A DNA stretch of 64,000 bases. Source: Marsupella aquatica. Taxonomy: Eukaryota; Marchantiophyta. Positions within the stretch are counted from its first letter, which is position 1. Each line of letters begins with the position of its first letter. Below the pieces are notes generated by a model. That model was not told where the DNA came from. It searched no databases and worked only from the letters and a program-made list of their open reading frames with translations. A program made the position numbers and the translations under genes. This document shows, in pieces, positions 48,621-60,859 of the stretch. Where the stretch lies: the NCBI GenBank assembly GCA_973895155.1, contig OZ316895.1:4216001-4280000 (forward strand), given 5' to 3'.

Positions 48621-49431
48621 AAACTATTGACCGGTCCTGAATCATGTGTAGCATAGCCTTTGTAGTCTGTGTTCCTAGGATGAGAAATCTTATGCCAATG
48701 GCCATTCCTATCTTTACAATGCACTACCCTATATTAATGGTTACCAAAAGTTTTCGTTAAATTGTAAGTCAAAGCCTTTTGACTCGATGAAAAAAATTCT
48801 TGCGGTCAACAAAAATAGTTGTCTTCATTGTCATCTAGGTCAAAATTCTATATATATTGTATCCCTAAATGAACTTAACCACGCCCCAATAGGAATTGTA
48901 GCAATTTGAGGAGGACATTGGTTTGTTTGGCGATCTAACATTGATAGGTAAATTGGTTCCCATATGGTCAACATAGATCACAGTATTCATTAAAACTGGA
49001 AATTTAAAAGTCCAGATTGTGATCCTCAAATTTACATTCTTGTCTCTAAAAAGTCCATTAATTTTGCTCCAAATAAACAATTTTTCAAGACTAAATATAC
49101 ACTCTTTTTGGTTTAAAATTACACTTTTGCACTCCAAATTTGATTTTAATCAATTAATCATAATACAGAAATTATTAATATTAATTGTATTTGAAATTAA
49201 ATAGATAAGTGACAAACATGTATCATTTGGTCAAAAACTCATGATTAAATTCAAAGTGAGATTAATCATCTCATTTATCATAACATATATTCAAGGTTGG
49301 CTAGCCATAATGTCGATCCTACTCCAATGGTCAAGCTAGTGTAAAGTCCAAAGTAGTTCTATGACCTGTGAAATAGAAAAATGATTGCATGACTCCAATC
49401 TTGTGTCCTACAATGTACAGAAACATAATGA
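48621..49431. other. AT-rich 3' region inside the transposon
   Basis: No gene. It lies downstream of the leftward gene and would contain its 3' untranslated region. Confidence 0.5.
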
Positions 49432-52400
49432 TTAATCATCTAAAATTTCAAATTCTATGCCTCCATGAATATGTCTACATGACTGATTTGAACAAGTGAG
49501 TCGCTCTCCATTTGGGTCATATAGTCTGTCACGAGTGCAAGTGTCTTTGGGATAACGGTTTTTAAACTTAGAGGTGAGATCCCTAGTCTTTAGAACTTCC
49601 CAGACAAATCGGCGAGGATTTTCTCTGAAGGGACCTGCATAAGACTCGCCCAAACAGTTGTTGACCACATCTTTCATATCATCTTCGGTCAGGTTCTCAA
49701 ATGTAGGGTAGGATTGTACCATATCCCTCACTTCCCAACATATCTCATCTCCAGTGACATCCAAGATGGTATACTCAATCTTGGAACGCCAAATCTTACT
49801 TCCCCACTTATGGGAAAGTAAATCATAGATTGCAGCATTACTTTCACGGTCATCATTTATATTAACAAATGACCAAAGTGGATTGTTGACAGATATATAT
49901 TGTCGGATGTCATAAGCCTTCCACAATTTTCTAAGGAATGGCCAAAGTATCTCTGGTAGAAAAGTGTCACTCTCGGCAATGTGTGAGAAGGGAGTTGGGA
50001 ACAAACCACTATACTGTGGATTTGCAAAAACCTTCACTAGAGAGTCATCAATAAGTAGAGTGTTTGTATCATCATACTTGTCTCCAAAACAACTCCACAC
50101 CACACGCAAATCCTTCAACATAATATTTGCTTTCCCATCTGCTACGTCCGGTCTTTTTATGCAAGTATCAAAAGCATCTTCTTGTGTGAAAACAAATTTA
50201 AATTGCCTCCGCTCCTCTTCTTTGAAAATCAAATTCATCATTTCATTAGTTCTTGGCCTCCCCGCACAAGTCCACAATGCGACATCAAAACCTTTGAAAG
50301 CCACCTCCAAAAATTGGTGCAACCTTGGCCTTTCCACGTACATGAAATTGAATCCACCCCGTCTCCCCCAATGCACACCCTGCACAGTTGTTGTAGATCT
50401 TAACGGTCCCGAGCTTTTTGTTTTGACGCAATCCCAACAAATTTTGTTCAGGTCCAAAATCAAGAGTTTTCTTCTTATATCAGAGTGCAATTTAGGAGTG
50501 AAATCTGCAAAGATCCAAATGAATCAAAATTATATCTAAAAGATATAAAAGAAGAACTTAGGGTCGAACCTGGATCGACCCGACCTAATGGGGAAAACAA
50601 ACATATCATTTTTGAATGTCAAAGCATTTTGATATATCAATGTAGAAGTACCTTGCTCAAATGCTTTGTCTTGGACCAGGGTACCGCTTGCTGAAGGTAG
50701 ACCAATAATATCCTTCGATGGAAGAGATGCTATGACAAAACTTTGGTCTGTCCATATATGATTTCCAAACATAATATTTTAGATTATTGTGAAAAATAGA
50801 AGAACGAAACCATAATATTAACCTCCACTACTAAATGACCCATATTCATCTATCATTTTATCACCTAGATCACTTTGGATATCAGAATTGACGCCAACAG
50901 GAAGCTGCTCCACCAACATTGGCGGCGCAAACACTGGACTCAATCTCAATTTGTCTATTATGTAATCAGGTTTGACCATTAACTTAGGCGCATCCTCCGA
51001 CGTTTCTTTCAATCCAACTTTAGGTCCATTTCTCCAAATAAAATGAGTTGCATAACGGACTGTCTTTATATATCCTGTTCTACCTATCTCAGATCCAGAC
51101 TTTTGAGACAAGCGTAATATTATGGGGCTTCCGCTTGACATCCTTGTGAAGACCAATTTATTCCCTGACAAACAAAATTGAGGAGACTCGGAACAAGTTG
51201 AAGCACCTGCCTCTTCAGCTTCAACATTTGTTGTCTCTCCAAGTGGAAGGTTGTCTTCAATCGCTTCTGCAATACCAACTTGTAGGTCCGTGGTGGGTGT
51301 AGTGGCCCCAATATTCTGCCAACCTGCATCCAATGTGCACGATACCTGCGGTCTCTCGGGATGCAATTTTGATACTTCAGGGTTGAGAGGATTTGATGGA
51401 GGGTCGCTCTCAGGGCGACCCGACATCACTATGTCGAGTTGAGGTAGCCCTTCAACACCGTAGGTAGTAATGCCAACCATTTCTGTTGCTCGAGCATCCC
51501 AATTTCCGCCAAAATCCTCCTCTACCATAGGACTTGAACCTCCATCATCATGCTGCAACTCACCATCCTCAAGGTCAACTCGCTGAGGGCCCGGTTGGGG
51601 GTTGTCCATAGGCCCGCAAAGAACACTTAGATGAGCTCTCCTAGGACCATGTACTCCCATCCGCTCTTTCATAAGGGAGGGAATCCTGTTGCACAAAACC
51701 CTTGCATATGCTTGGGTGAAATGGTGTTCTTGCAAAGTGTCTGAATAGACAAAACAATCTCGGTATGCCAACAAGGCCACCTTCAAAACCTGCCCTCCTG
51801 AAAAAAAATCGAGGACAGTCTCCCCCTCACCGGAAAAACATTCAATAATATTTTTGAGCATGTGTCGGGGCTTGGCATGCGGATTGACAAATCCTCCTCG
51901 ACTTCCGACCATCTCAAACATTGGAGCTTGCCGCAATAAATCTGCCATATCAAATGCGGGAGACTGCTCCTCTGTCTCATTCTCTTTTCCCTTGTTTTTC
52001 TCTTGCTTGTCAGCCTTCACTTCAATATTTAAATCACAGTCAACATCGGGGTGAAAACTAAATTTTGAATTGAACTCTGGCTTAAACAATTGATTCCAAT
52101 CAAAATTGTCTTCACCTGTAATTCCAGCAAAAATGACCTGCTCAATCGCTCCTGTAAAAAGTAAGCCCTGCGGATTTGGGTGATCTTCCCGATCATAACT
52201 CCCGTATTCAACATGGATGGCCAAATGCTTTTCATGTCCTAATTTCCTTAGGGCACTTAAGATGTTGGCTGGAAGTGGCCCTGGATGAGTAGTCATGACA
52301 ACTACAATGGTTGTATTCCTTGGCAACTCCACAATATATTGGAGCAATACAAAAATTTCCGAATCTGTCCATTCATGTTGTGGTGCCCTACTAAAATCAA

Positions 52401-55400
52401 CAATTGCAAGTGGACACATTGGCGTCGCCTCTTCCAATAACTCTGGCGTGGTTGTCTTCATTAGATTCTCACTGAAGAACGTCAAGAAAGGCTCTGTTCG
52501 TGTGCGCCCAACTCCACCAAATTGTTTGCAGTACAACCCGTCTAATCTCACCATTAGACTTTGAGGGAAAGCCTCTTTCACAATGTTCTTCCTTAATAAA
52601 CTGCTAAGGTAGACCTCCCCAACTGCTCTTCGCAATTTTGTCAGCTCAAGTTGAGATCCCAAGACCGGCATGATGTTGACCACCGAAGCCCACGATGTCC
52701 CCCCGGGAAACTTCTCCTTGTGCTTCTCAACAAAGTACTCAACAATGACTTGCTTCAATTTAGTCATTACCTTGATGGTATGAGCCATATCTGGCATTGA
52801 CACCAAATCCATCTTGTTGGAGGCATCTTTCTTGAGAAGTGCTTTCTTCTCATAAACCGCGGTCAATATATCAATGATATCCTTAGAACTGATCTCCCCT
52901 TCAAAACATCTAAAAAGAGTTGGCGTGACCAGCTTTAGTGGCCGCGGCCCACCATACTCTCCTGCCCCGCTAGGGAGCTTCCCTGCCAACCAATCCCAAC
53001 AAACAGTTTGCCATAAATGGAAAAGCTTATCCTCAGCAAAGAGCAACCAAAAAATGGCTTTCAAGCTCGACTTTCCCATTGTTATCTTTGCGAGGGCAAA
53101 CCAATCCTGCATTTACATTCATCCACCAAAAAACATGTTAGATGTTTAAACTTAGAAACTTCAACTTCTCTGCCTCGCCCCTAGAGCGAGGCGAAGAAAA
53201 TGACAAAGCCATATGAAAATGGTTGGGGCAATCATTGTATTCATCATTCAATTTCATTTGGGTCGCTCTAAGAGCGAGGCAAAATTAAACTACAGTTCCA
53301 ACTAATGAAAATGTTTACCTGGTATTTCTGGTTGTCTGTACTTTGGTTTGTTCCAATTCCTGGACGCGGTGGTTTCCCACATTCATCAAATTGCCTTCTC
53401 GCATGAACAACTGTCTCTAGAAAACAAGACTTAAACTGCATGGTCTGATTTATTGCATTTGAAAGGCTCGAGTGCTCGACCAAAATTGCCCTTGGAGTGA
53501 GGTCTGATAAGATCCTTGCTTTCCGATATTGGAGTTTGCTAGCAAGATCAGTTAGCTTGGCATCCTTGTCTGCCCACCCTTGAATCCATTGTGCAGCCTT
53601 TGCGGAATGTTGCCCACTGATTGCAAGAAATTGTATCTCTTGCTTCTTAACACCAAACAAAAATTGCTTCCGATCGCGTGCGGTATTGTCAAAATATAAC
53701 AACTGCTTAGTGCGCTCTAGAAATGGAATCAAATCTGCAACATGTGGTTCCTGGCCAGGGTTTTTCATCATTGATTTTGCTATCTCTAAGGCATGAGCCT
53801 GGTTGAACATCCGATACACAAAAACTGCAGTAGGCGGAAGAATACTTTTAACCGGGATTTCAAAAACCTCCCTGATTCCAAAAGTGTAGTATTGCTCGAT
53901 GTTCCGCAAAGCTTTCTGCCCCTCCAATACATCTCGTTCCTCTGGTGCATCTGTTGGGCATGTATCATCCTCCGGATCCAAGACCAACCTTGCTTTTGAC
54001 GCTAACACGGGCTTTGATTTTCCAATCTTGGCCTTCTTCTTGGGCTTCTTGTCGGAGTCCTTATCTTTCTTCTTCAACGCCGCCTTTTTTCCTCTAGTAC
54101 TTCCTTCACTCCTTGGCTCTCTTTGTTTTCTCTTCTTCTGTGTTTCAGCCGACGTCATTTCTTTGGCCTTCATCTTCATCTTCCCCTTACCTCGATGCTT
54201 TTCTTCCTTCTTCTTTTGAGTTGAAATCCACTTCATGCAAGCATCTTCGTCAAACTCATCAGAGAAAATAAAACTCTTATCAATTGCTTGCTCATATGAA
54301 AAGCGTGTTGTTTCAATCATCCTCTGGACAACCCATGTGTTAGGAAGATCTATAAGGTCCGGATGATCATGCATGTACCGCTTCACAGAGAGGAATCCAA
54401 AGACAACATCAACCCCACTCAATTTGAATCTTCCATGCCTCTCAAGAACATCCTCTGCAATGAACCCATCTGGAAGAAATCCCATTGAACAAATACTAGC
54501 CTCCGAGCGTGCTATCCACTCCACGTTGATAATTGACGAGTACATCTTGATTGGCAAGTAAAGTCTCATCCACTGAGATCTTTCTGTGGATTCAATAATG
54601 ATTGTAACATTGCGGTTATCACTGCAATTTACAAGGACCACAGGGCCCAACGCAACTATCTTCTTGTCGTTCATTGTCTCAGCAGTGATTGCCTTGATAC
54701 AAATCATCGACAAGTCATTCTCCATGATCCCTACTTCAAGTGCCCACGAAAATCCTGCCTTATCTTGTCCAGGGAAAATAAAGTCCTTGACATCCTTGGC
54801 CATAATATTTAACTCTGGGGATCCAAGTTGTTCTCCTGGAAAAACAAATTGAAACGACAAACATTAAAGCAAGAGATCTTTTGTGTTGCCTCGCCCCTAG
54901 AGCGAGCTGGAGACAAGGTCTGCATCAACAAACATGTGGGTTGGGTCGCTCCTGGAGCGACCCTAGAAAAACTTAAATCAAGGTCCAACCAACAACAAAT
55001 TTGGGTCGCTCCTGGAGCGACCCTAGGAAAACTTAAATCAAGGTCCAACCGACAAATAAGTTGGGTCGCTCCAAGAGCGACCCTAGGAAAACTTAAATCA
55101 AGGTCCAACCAACAACAAAGTTGGGTCGCTCCTGGAGCGACCCTAGGAAAACTTAAATCAACGTCCAACCAACAACAAAGTTGGGTCGCTCCTAGAGCGA
55201 CCCTAGGAAAACTTAAATCAACATCCAACCAATAACAACGACAAATCTTAGGCAAGATAGGGTCGCTCTAAGAGCGACCCTTCAAAGACTAACTTGCATC
55301 AATTGTTGAATCATACTTACGTGGAACTGTGATATGAAATCCCCTTGAGGCGGCCAAAGCGGATTCCACCGACATCTTTAGTAAAGTGTCTTGAGAATCA

Positions 55401-55489
55401 TACTCAAAGATTTTACTAGAATCAAAGTTCAGGGACTGCCCAGAACTAGAAGTGCTAGTAGAATCATCAGAACTAGAGGAAGTGGGCAT
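49432..55489 (-). CDS. Transposon-borne fused DNA-methyltransferase-like / FCP1-like protein
   Basis: Five exons on the minus strand: 55489-55321, 54835-53319, 53106-50823, 50747-50652 and 50504-49432. All introns are GT-AG and phases match (1,0,1,1), giving 1,712 aa. I see, in order: a Ser-rich start; a mixed domain (residues ~57-260); a long Lys/Arg-rich nuclear-type segment (~265-340); a segment with S-G-Q-H-S-A-K-A-A (~461) that recalls ParB-like folds; a methyltransferase-like domain with I-V-D-F-S-R-A-P (~800) where DPPY would be; N-P-H-A-K-P-R-H-M-L and V-L-D-F-F-S-G-G (~995), i.e. beta-class amino-MTase order; an acidic linker; and an FCP1/NIF-type HAD domain with L-D-L-N-K (~1367), W-T-C-A, K-D-L and D-D-S...N-P (~1506). 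The HAD second Asp is Asn and the DPPY is absent, so catalysis is doubtful. Intron 3 is only 75 bp, so the last two exons could instead be a separate gene starting at ATG 50772. Confidence 0.7.
53107..53318 (-). other. Intron 2 of the fused gene, with two palindromes
   Basis: GTAAAC...ATGCAG boundaries. It contains CTCGCCCCTAGAGCGAGG (~53173) and GGTCGCTCTAAGAGCGAGG (~53261), the same palindrome family as in intron 1 and the divergent intergenic region. Confidence 0.6.
54885..55282. repeat. 60-bp minisatellite with a perfect palindrome, in intron 1
   Basis: Units at about 54943, 55003, 55063, 55123 and 55183 (period 60), plus diverged flanking units near 54890 and 55260. Each unit carries a palindrome such as GGTCGCTCCTGGAGCGACC, followed by AAACTTAAATCAA and GTCCAACCAAC. 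Variation inside the palindrome (CTGG, CTAG, CAAG) keeps the arms paired. Open frames in both strands here are repeat by-products. Confidence 0.9.
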
Positions 55490-57122
55490 TGAAAAATGCC
55501 TCACAAATGTTTAGATGACATGTGGCAGCCTAGTATACAAGAACGCCTATAGCTAGACCACACCACGGAGCGAGGCTACAGAGCAAGGAAAAAAATCTAC
55601 TATGAGCAAGGAAAAATCAACAAAGCGAGGCAAGAAAATCTACTATGAGCGAGGCAAGAGGGAGGAGGGAAACCAGGGCAGCCGGGCAAGAAGACAATGA
55701 AGGAGGAGATGGATGCAAGAAGACAATGAGGCAAATGAGGTAATGTCTTTGCCTTTTGCCTTCCTATACCCTCACTGCCACGGCCGATCCTACGCCACGG
55801 CCGATCCTACGCCACGGCCGATCGTACGCGACCTTACGCAACCCAGCCACTTGCTCCCTTCCACGCGCCTGTGAACTCGCAACCCTCATAATGACCTAGT
55901 TGTACGGGTATCCATAGATTTTGAAAAATGATGCACGGTCGTACGGGTGTCCATAGAATGCCGATCAGACTTTCGGCCTCTTGATGTTGTGAACCCCTTC
56001 AGGACAAACTTGGCTAAAGCTTGCTCACAAATGGTATGAAGCTCTACAGTTCCAATCATTTCTCTCTTTTGTATGGCGCGTGCGTTTCTGGTCATTGCTC
56101 ACTCTCGATCTCGCCCTTCGGCCCTTGTCTATCTTGCTTCTGTTTGGTGACCGATTTGACTGACTTGGACATTTATGGTTACAAGAGTTCGTGCAAGGAA
56201 AGTCCTGTTTCAAGTATATTGCATTAGTTTTGGTGTCCTTGGTTGGCGACACGTCTTCTATAGTCCTTAAGAGAGGTATTACTTCATCTACCATTCTCTT
56301 AATTTCTTCTCTATGATATCCACCAAATATTTGGCCCTAGCTTTATCTTAATATATGGACCTAACTAAGCCCTAGATAATGTAGGGTTCCTAACGACACA
56401 CTCGTCTACCCACACGTCTACACACTTCAATGGTCTAATTCAGCTTAATCATTCCCCTGATTTATTCATTTCCATATTTTCTCTTTTCCTTCACAATTCT
56501 TGCTTCTCCAGGATTGTGCTCGTCTTTTCTTGCTCTCCCGTTGCCTCGCTCCAAGAGCGTCATGCCCTTGCCTCGCTCCAAGAGCGTCATACACTTACCT
56601 TTCATCAGGAGCATCCTGCCCTTTCTTTTCTCCAAGGGCATCCGCTCTCCATTTCCTCGCCATCAGAGCGTCCCTCAACCGCCTCGCCCCTAGAGCAACC
56701 CTCCATCGCCTAGCCCCTAGAGTGGCCCTCATTCACCTTGCCCCTAGAGTGTCTCTCCATCGCCTCGCCCCTAGAGCGACCCTCATTCACCTCGCCCCTA
56801 GAGCGTCCCTCCATCGCCTCGCCTCTAGAGCAACCCTCCATCTCCTCGCCCCTAGAGCGACCCTCCATCGCCTCGCCCCTAGAGCGTCCCTCAATCGCCT
56901 CGCCCCTAGAGCGTCGCAACCTTGCCTCGCTCCAAGAGCGTCCCTGACCTTAGAATCCTGTTGTGTAAAGCCAATACACATAAACTATCAAATATTTTTT
57001 TCCTTTAAATAGAATTCAAATGTTTAGATCTAATATTGTAATATCTAGAGTAGTGCTTATCAGTATGCACATCAGCTGAACAATTTTTAAATGTTTTTGG
57101 ATGCAGAGATCCTTTCGCTACC
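55490..57122. promoter_or_regulatory. Divergent intergenic region of the transposon
   Basis: The two transposon genes start at its two edges and run apart, so both promoters should lie here. From 55560 to 55680 single GAGCGAGG half-sites occur. A 17-bp unit (CCACGGCCGATCCTACG) is tandemly repeated at about 55779-55830. The right half carries the 27-bp minisatellite. No clear TATA box can be assigned. Confidence 0.5.
56540..56950. repeat. 27-bp minisatellite of CCTCGCCCCTAGAGCG units
   Basis: About fifteen units, mostly 27 bp: CCTCGCYCCNAGAGCG followed by (A/T)CCCTC(C/A)AT(C/T). Because 27 is divisible by 3, all frames stay open, producing a spurious 170-codon frame of repeated L-A-P-R-A. The core matches the palindromes in the introns of the neighbouring gene. 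Confidence 0.9.
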
Positions 57123-60100
57123 ATGAGTAAATTTATGCGAGGGGATGAAGTTTCATTGATAATTGATGGTTTTGAAGTGGCAATTGGGACCATCCAAAAG
57201 GTTGATCCCAAAGACACTATACACAATATTTGTCTTGGGAAAAATCGAATTGGGGTCCTTATCGAGAGGTGTCTTGAAACATCTTGTCCACTACCATTTC
57301 CATCCAAAACATCATCGAGCCTAGGTGATGCAGTTGACTCGTGTGTGATCTGGGATTCTTCCTTGGCATATTTGAGGTCTTCAACATTGCCGAAAAGAAC
57401 CGTTGTGGATGGTGTTCCTACTCCAGTGGACGGGGATGAAGGATGTTCCGAAATGGATGTTGGTGGTAAAGGAGGCAACCTTGCTGAAGGAGAGGAGGTT
57501 GAGATGTTCATTTTAGATGAACTTGTATCAAAAGGAGTTGTCTTCAATACCAATCCAATGGACACTTGTCATAGTGAACGACTCGGTGTTGGCCGTGTCA
57601 GTATACAAATATCAGAGGTTGTTCAGGGAAATAGAAAATTACCGTATCCGCATCCTGGAGCTGACACAGTGCAAGAGGCAATGCAGACTTGGGTAATGTG
57701 GGATGTTGCTGATGTTTCAAGAAAAGGCTCTATTCGAGGTTCTGGCATGTTTGTTGGTGCAAACCCGGGTGCAAACCTGTTTAAGGATCTTCCATTGAAA
57801 GATTTTACAATGCGTTCCAACTGGATGGCAGAGGAAGTTGACTTGTATGATGTTTCTCGTTGTCGTAAGGTTGCGACAGGGGTTATCACAGTTCCTTTTG
57901 AAGCAGGTGCTGTTGATGATGAACTTCTTGGTCCAGAGCATGTGGGTGTAGCTGTTGTGAATATCAACGATCCCGCATTATTTCCAAATATCCGTGCTGG
58001 TACTCCAGGTTTGGTGAGGTGGGAAATCAAATCTTTGTTGTTGATTTCATCTCAAATGTTTCTCGGGGATATCCTTGAGAAAGGTTCACATGTGTGGATA
58101 GAATCAGGTCGAAATGAGAGCGACCCGGATTTGGATGGTGATGGGAAACCTCCAAAAAGACCTTATAATTTCATTAGAAGGACCAAAGTGGATCTGGAGG
58201 AGAAAAAAAAACATTTGCAATCAAGGGCGCTTTTGAAAATCACCGAGCCTGAGTCCATTGATTCCATCCAAAGAGAAGGTTGTTGCAGGTTAAAGTGTTG
58301 CTTGAACATGCCAAGAGAGGACTTGGAGGCAATGAGGAGGGAATTTCATGGAATGTCAAGTGACAACAAAACAAGTCATATCTTCAATCTTTTTGGGTGT
58401 AGAGAAGACCAAGTCAAGAGAAAAGGATTTTTTGTTCTAAAGGGACGTGTGGTTTGTAAGGATGCGTTCATAAAAATGCATGGGTTTAGTACGACAAAGT
58501 ATTATGATTACAAAAATCAGTACGAAGCTGGGTGCACAATTGGTTTCCATGGAAATCAAGGGCAACATAAGACACGATCAAGCACCTTGCATGCTCGTGC
58601 ATTGTTGGAGTCCATTTTAATCCAAAATGGAGAACCAATGCCACATCTTCCCTATGGTGGGTCCAACGGCACCGATACTGTCGAATATCGACTCCCATCA
58701 TGTTTCACTAAGAAGGAGATTTTTCAAGAGGTATTTGCAAAGATGGAATTGGACGGCTATGCTAAGGTTACTGAAGTTACCATGTACAACATCTGGAAAA
58801 ATTCTTTTGATAATTTTGACTTTCACAAGGGCAGTGCATTTGCCAAGTGCACATTTTGCACTGAGTTCAAAGATCAATTGATGCGGGAGAAGAGAAAAAA
58901 AGAGCGTGCAGAGATTGAAGAGAAAAGAGCACGACATCTTCGTGAACAAATGTCAAGGAGATATGTTTACTATGCTCATAGGGTTCTTGCAAAGAAGGAT
59001 CCTCAAAACTATCTTTGCATTATTCATGATAAGATGGACCAAGCCAAGACTTGGATCCCCAGATTGGTCCCCACTCCAAAATCTCTCTCTGGTAGTGGTC
59101 AACCTCTGCCCATTGCCCTTACTGGGATGTTAACCCATGGAAGGGATCCAGGAGTGTATGCACACTTTAGTTTGACTGGCCTTTGGCCTGGAGATGCAGA
59201 CTTCACTGTGACATCTTTGGCCAAATGCCTTCGAGATTTGGAGGATTACACTGGAGACAAAACGGGAGACATGCTTGAAGCTTTCAATTGGAACGCAACT
59301 AGGCCAATATTTCAGTCTCTTTTGGACTTTGAAGCATTTCAAGCGGGTTACTTGGAACCCAAAAATGTTTCAATTCTCAAGTTTCAAGGCCTTGATGATG
59401 GTCAGGAGAGCCAAAAAACCAGCACAACAGATGCTGGTTCTACAGTTGATCCTGAGACTACGAGCTCTTTCAAGCCCTTACCAAGGCACCTAACACTGCA
59501 GATGGACAATTCAGGAAAAGATAATAAAAATCAATATGTGATGGCATTTTGCAGCGAGCTTGTTAGCAGGGGGTGTTTGAAACTGTGCAAATGTCATTCC
59601 TCATGGTTGGCCACACCCATGAGGATGTGGATGCACTATTTTCTCAAGTATCCAAACAGGTTAGGTACAAAGAGGTTGCTACCCTCCTTGCGTTGATGGC
59701 TGAGGTTTGGGAGTGTGAAAGCATCCATCCCGTACCACGATTGATTCAGGAGGTTGCATCTTACAAGCACTATTTGAAGGCTTTCCAAGTGAAAGAGATT
59801 GAAGGTCACTCAAAACCAGTGGCATTTCTATTCTCCATGAGGGATAATGTGCCAGTGTATCAATATAAAGCACATGTCAAACAACCTTGGCTTCCAGCAA
59901 CAGGGAGGTCAATTTGGAGAACTGATCTCATCACAAACACGCTCATTTTACCGGAGGGCCAACCATTTGCAAAACCTATATCGGGGGAGGTACAAAAGAA
60001 AGCCGAGGAAATCATCCCATTCCTTAATCGTTACATTGATTTCTTGAGGAAAAGTTGCAAGGATGAGACCTCTGCAGCATACCGCGAGAGATTTCCTTTG

Positions 60101-60859
60101 GTGAAATATTGGGAGAGGCTTGTTATGGCACTCTCTGAGGCACTTACAATAGAAGGGGAGGGAGAAAGACAATTGTCATTGACAACTGATTTCTGGCCAA
60201 AGACTAACCATGGCACAGGTTACAAGGTGATTTTAGGGACCTCTCAACCTTCAAGTGAACCTACTCAAAATTCAGAGATGATGGACCTTCAAAATGAGTA
60301 CATGGAAGAGATGGAAGGTCAAGCTGCACCCTTTGTTGGTGCACGAGAAGAGCGAGAACTTGCACGTTGGATTCCCCTACAAGATATTCAAGAGGGTCAC
60401 TTTGTGTTTTTACGTCCAGAGGATGAATGGGAACAAAAAAATGGCAAAGGGCGTTTCTGGTTAGTTCGAGCTTTGGGTGGTGTGGATCCAAACCATGAGG
60501 TTTCTTCACTAGATTTGCAATTTAGTGAAGGGTCTTCTTCAAGGTTTTCTAAGAGCATTCACCTAAGTAGCATTCCTAAGCGGTATGCTCCTATGTTCCA
60601 AGTGCAATGGTGGAGGCCTAAACATGGTAAGCATGATGCAAAGGATGATGTTCGATACGAACGTTGCTTTCAGACCACTAAGACTTGGGAGCTAGATCCT
60701 GGGTTTAACACTATCACTCAAAGTTGGCAGTTTGCAAATTCTGCAATGTATGGGTTTAAGTCAGGTGCCAAAGAACAAAATATTATGGATAGAGGTTTGA
60801 CAATTCCCAAGAATGTTTTGAAAACTCTCAAAACTTACATGGAAGGTATTGATGAGTAG
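57123..60859 (+). pseudogene. RNase-H-like (DUF7869-type) transposase, one frameshift
   Basis: Open from ATG 57123 to a frame break at 59569-59573, then open in the next frame to 60859. Three similar N-terminal modules (~residues 5-90, 125-205 and 235-305) resemble DUF8039: each has a G-x-(V/I) strand, an L-G-x-x-(R/H)-(I/V)-x-V block and D-A-V/E-A-M...W ending. Next come a Cys-rich stretch (C-C-R-L-K-C-C ~387), C-T-F-C (~576) and the catalytic-type core: H-D-K-M-D-Q-A-K-T (~633), Q-M-D-N-S-G-K-D-N-K-N-Q (~793) and, after the shift, G-H-T-H-E-D-V-D-A-L-F-S. This spacing of acidic residues fits a DDE/D transposase. The C-terminal part has W-x-(P/V)-...F-W-L-V-R-A and V-Q-W-W-x-P motifs. CACTA elements usually encode a tnp2-type transposase, which I do not see. 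Family naming is from motif recall. Confidence 0.75.

Noticed and set aside
54828-55255. Long open frames on both strands over the intron 1 minisatellite
   Set aside because: Period 60 is divisible by 3, so frames stay open by repetition; the region is spliced out in the exon model.
54885-55282. Regularly spaced palindromic repeats resembling a CRISPR array
   Set aside because: The segments between palindromes are near-identical, not unique spacers, and the setting is an intron of a plant transposon gene; it is a 60-bp minisatellite.
56500-57012. 170-codon frame of repeated L-A-P-R-A units (and antisense frames)
   Set aside because: It follows purely from a 27-bp minisatellite, which keeps every phase open. 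No start context or domain supports a protein.
59560-59600. Programmed -1 ribosomal frameshift in the transposase
   Set aside because: No X-XXY-YYZ slippery heptamer is in phase at the G run, and no stable downstream structure was evident; a one-base deletion or error is simpler.
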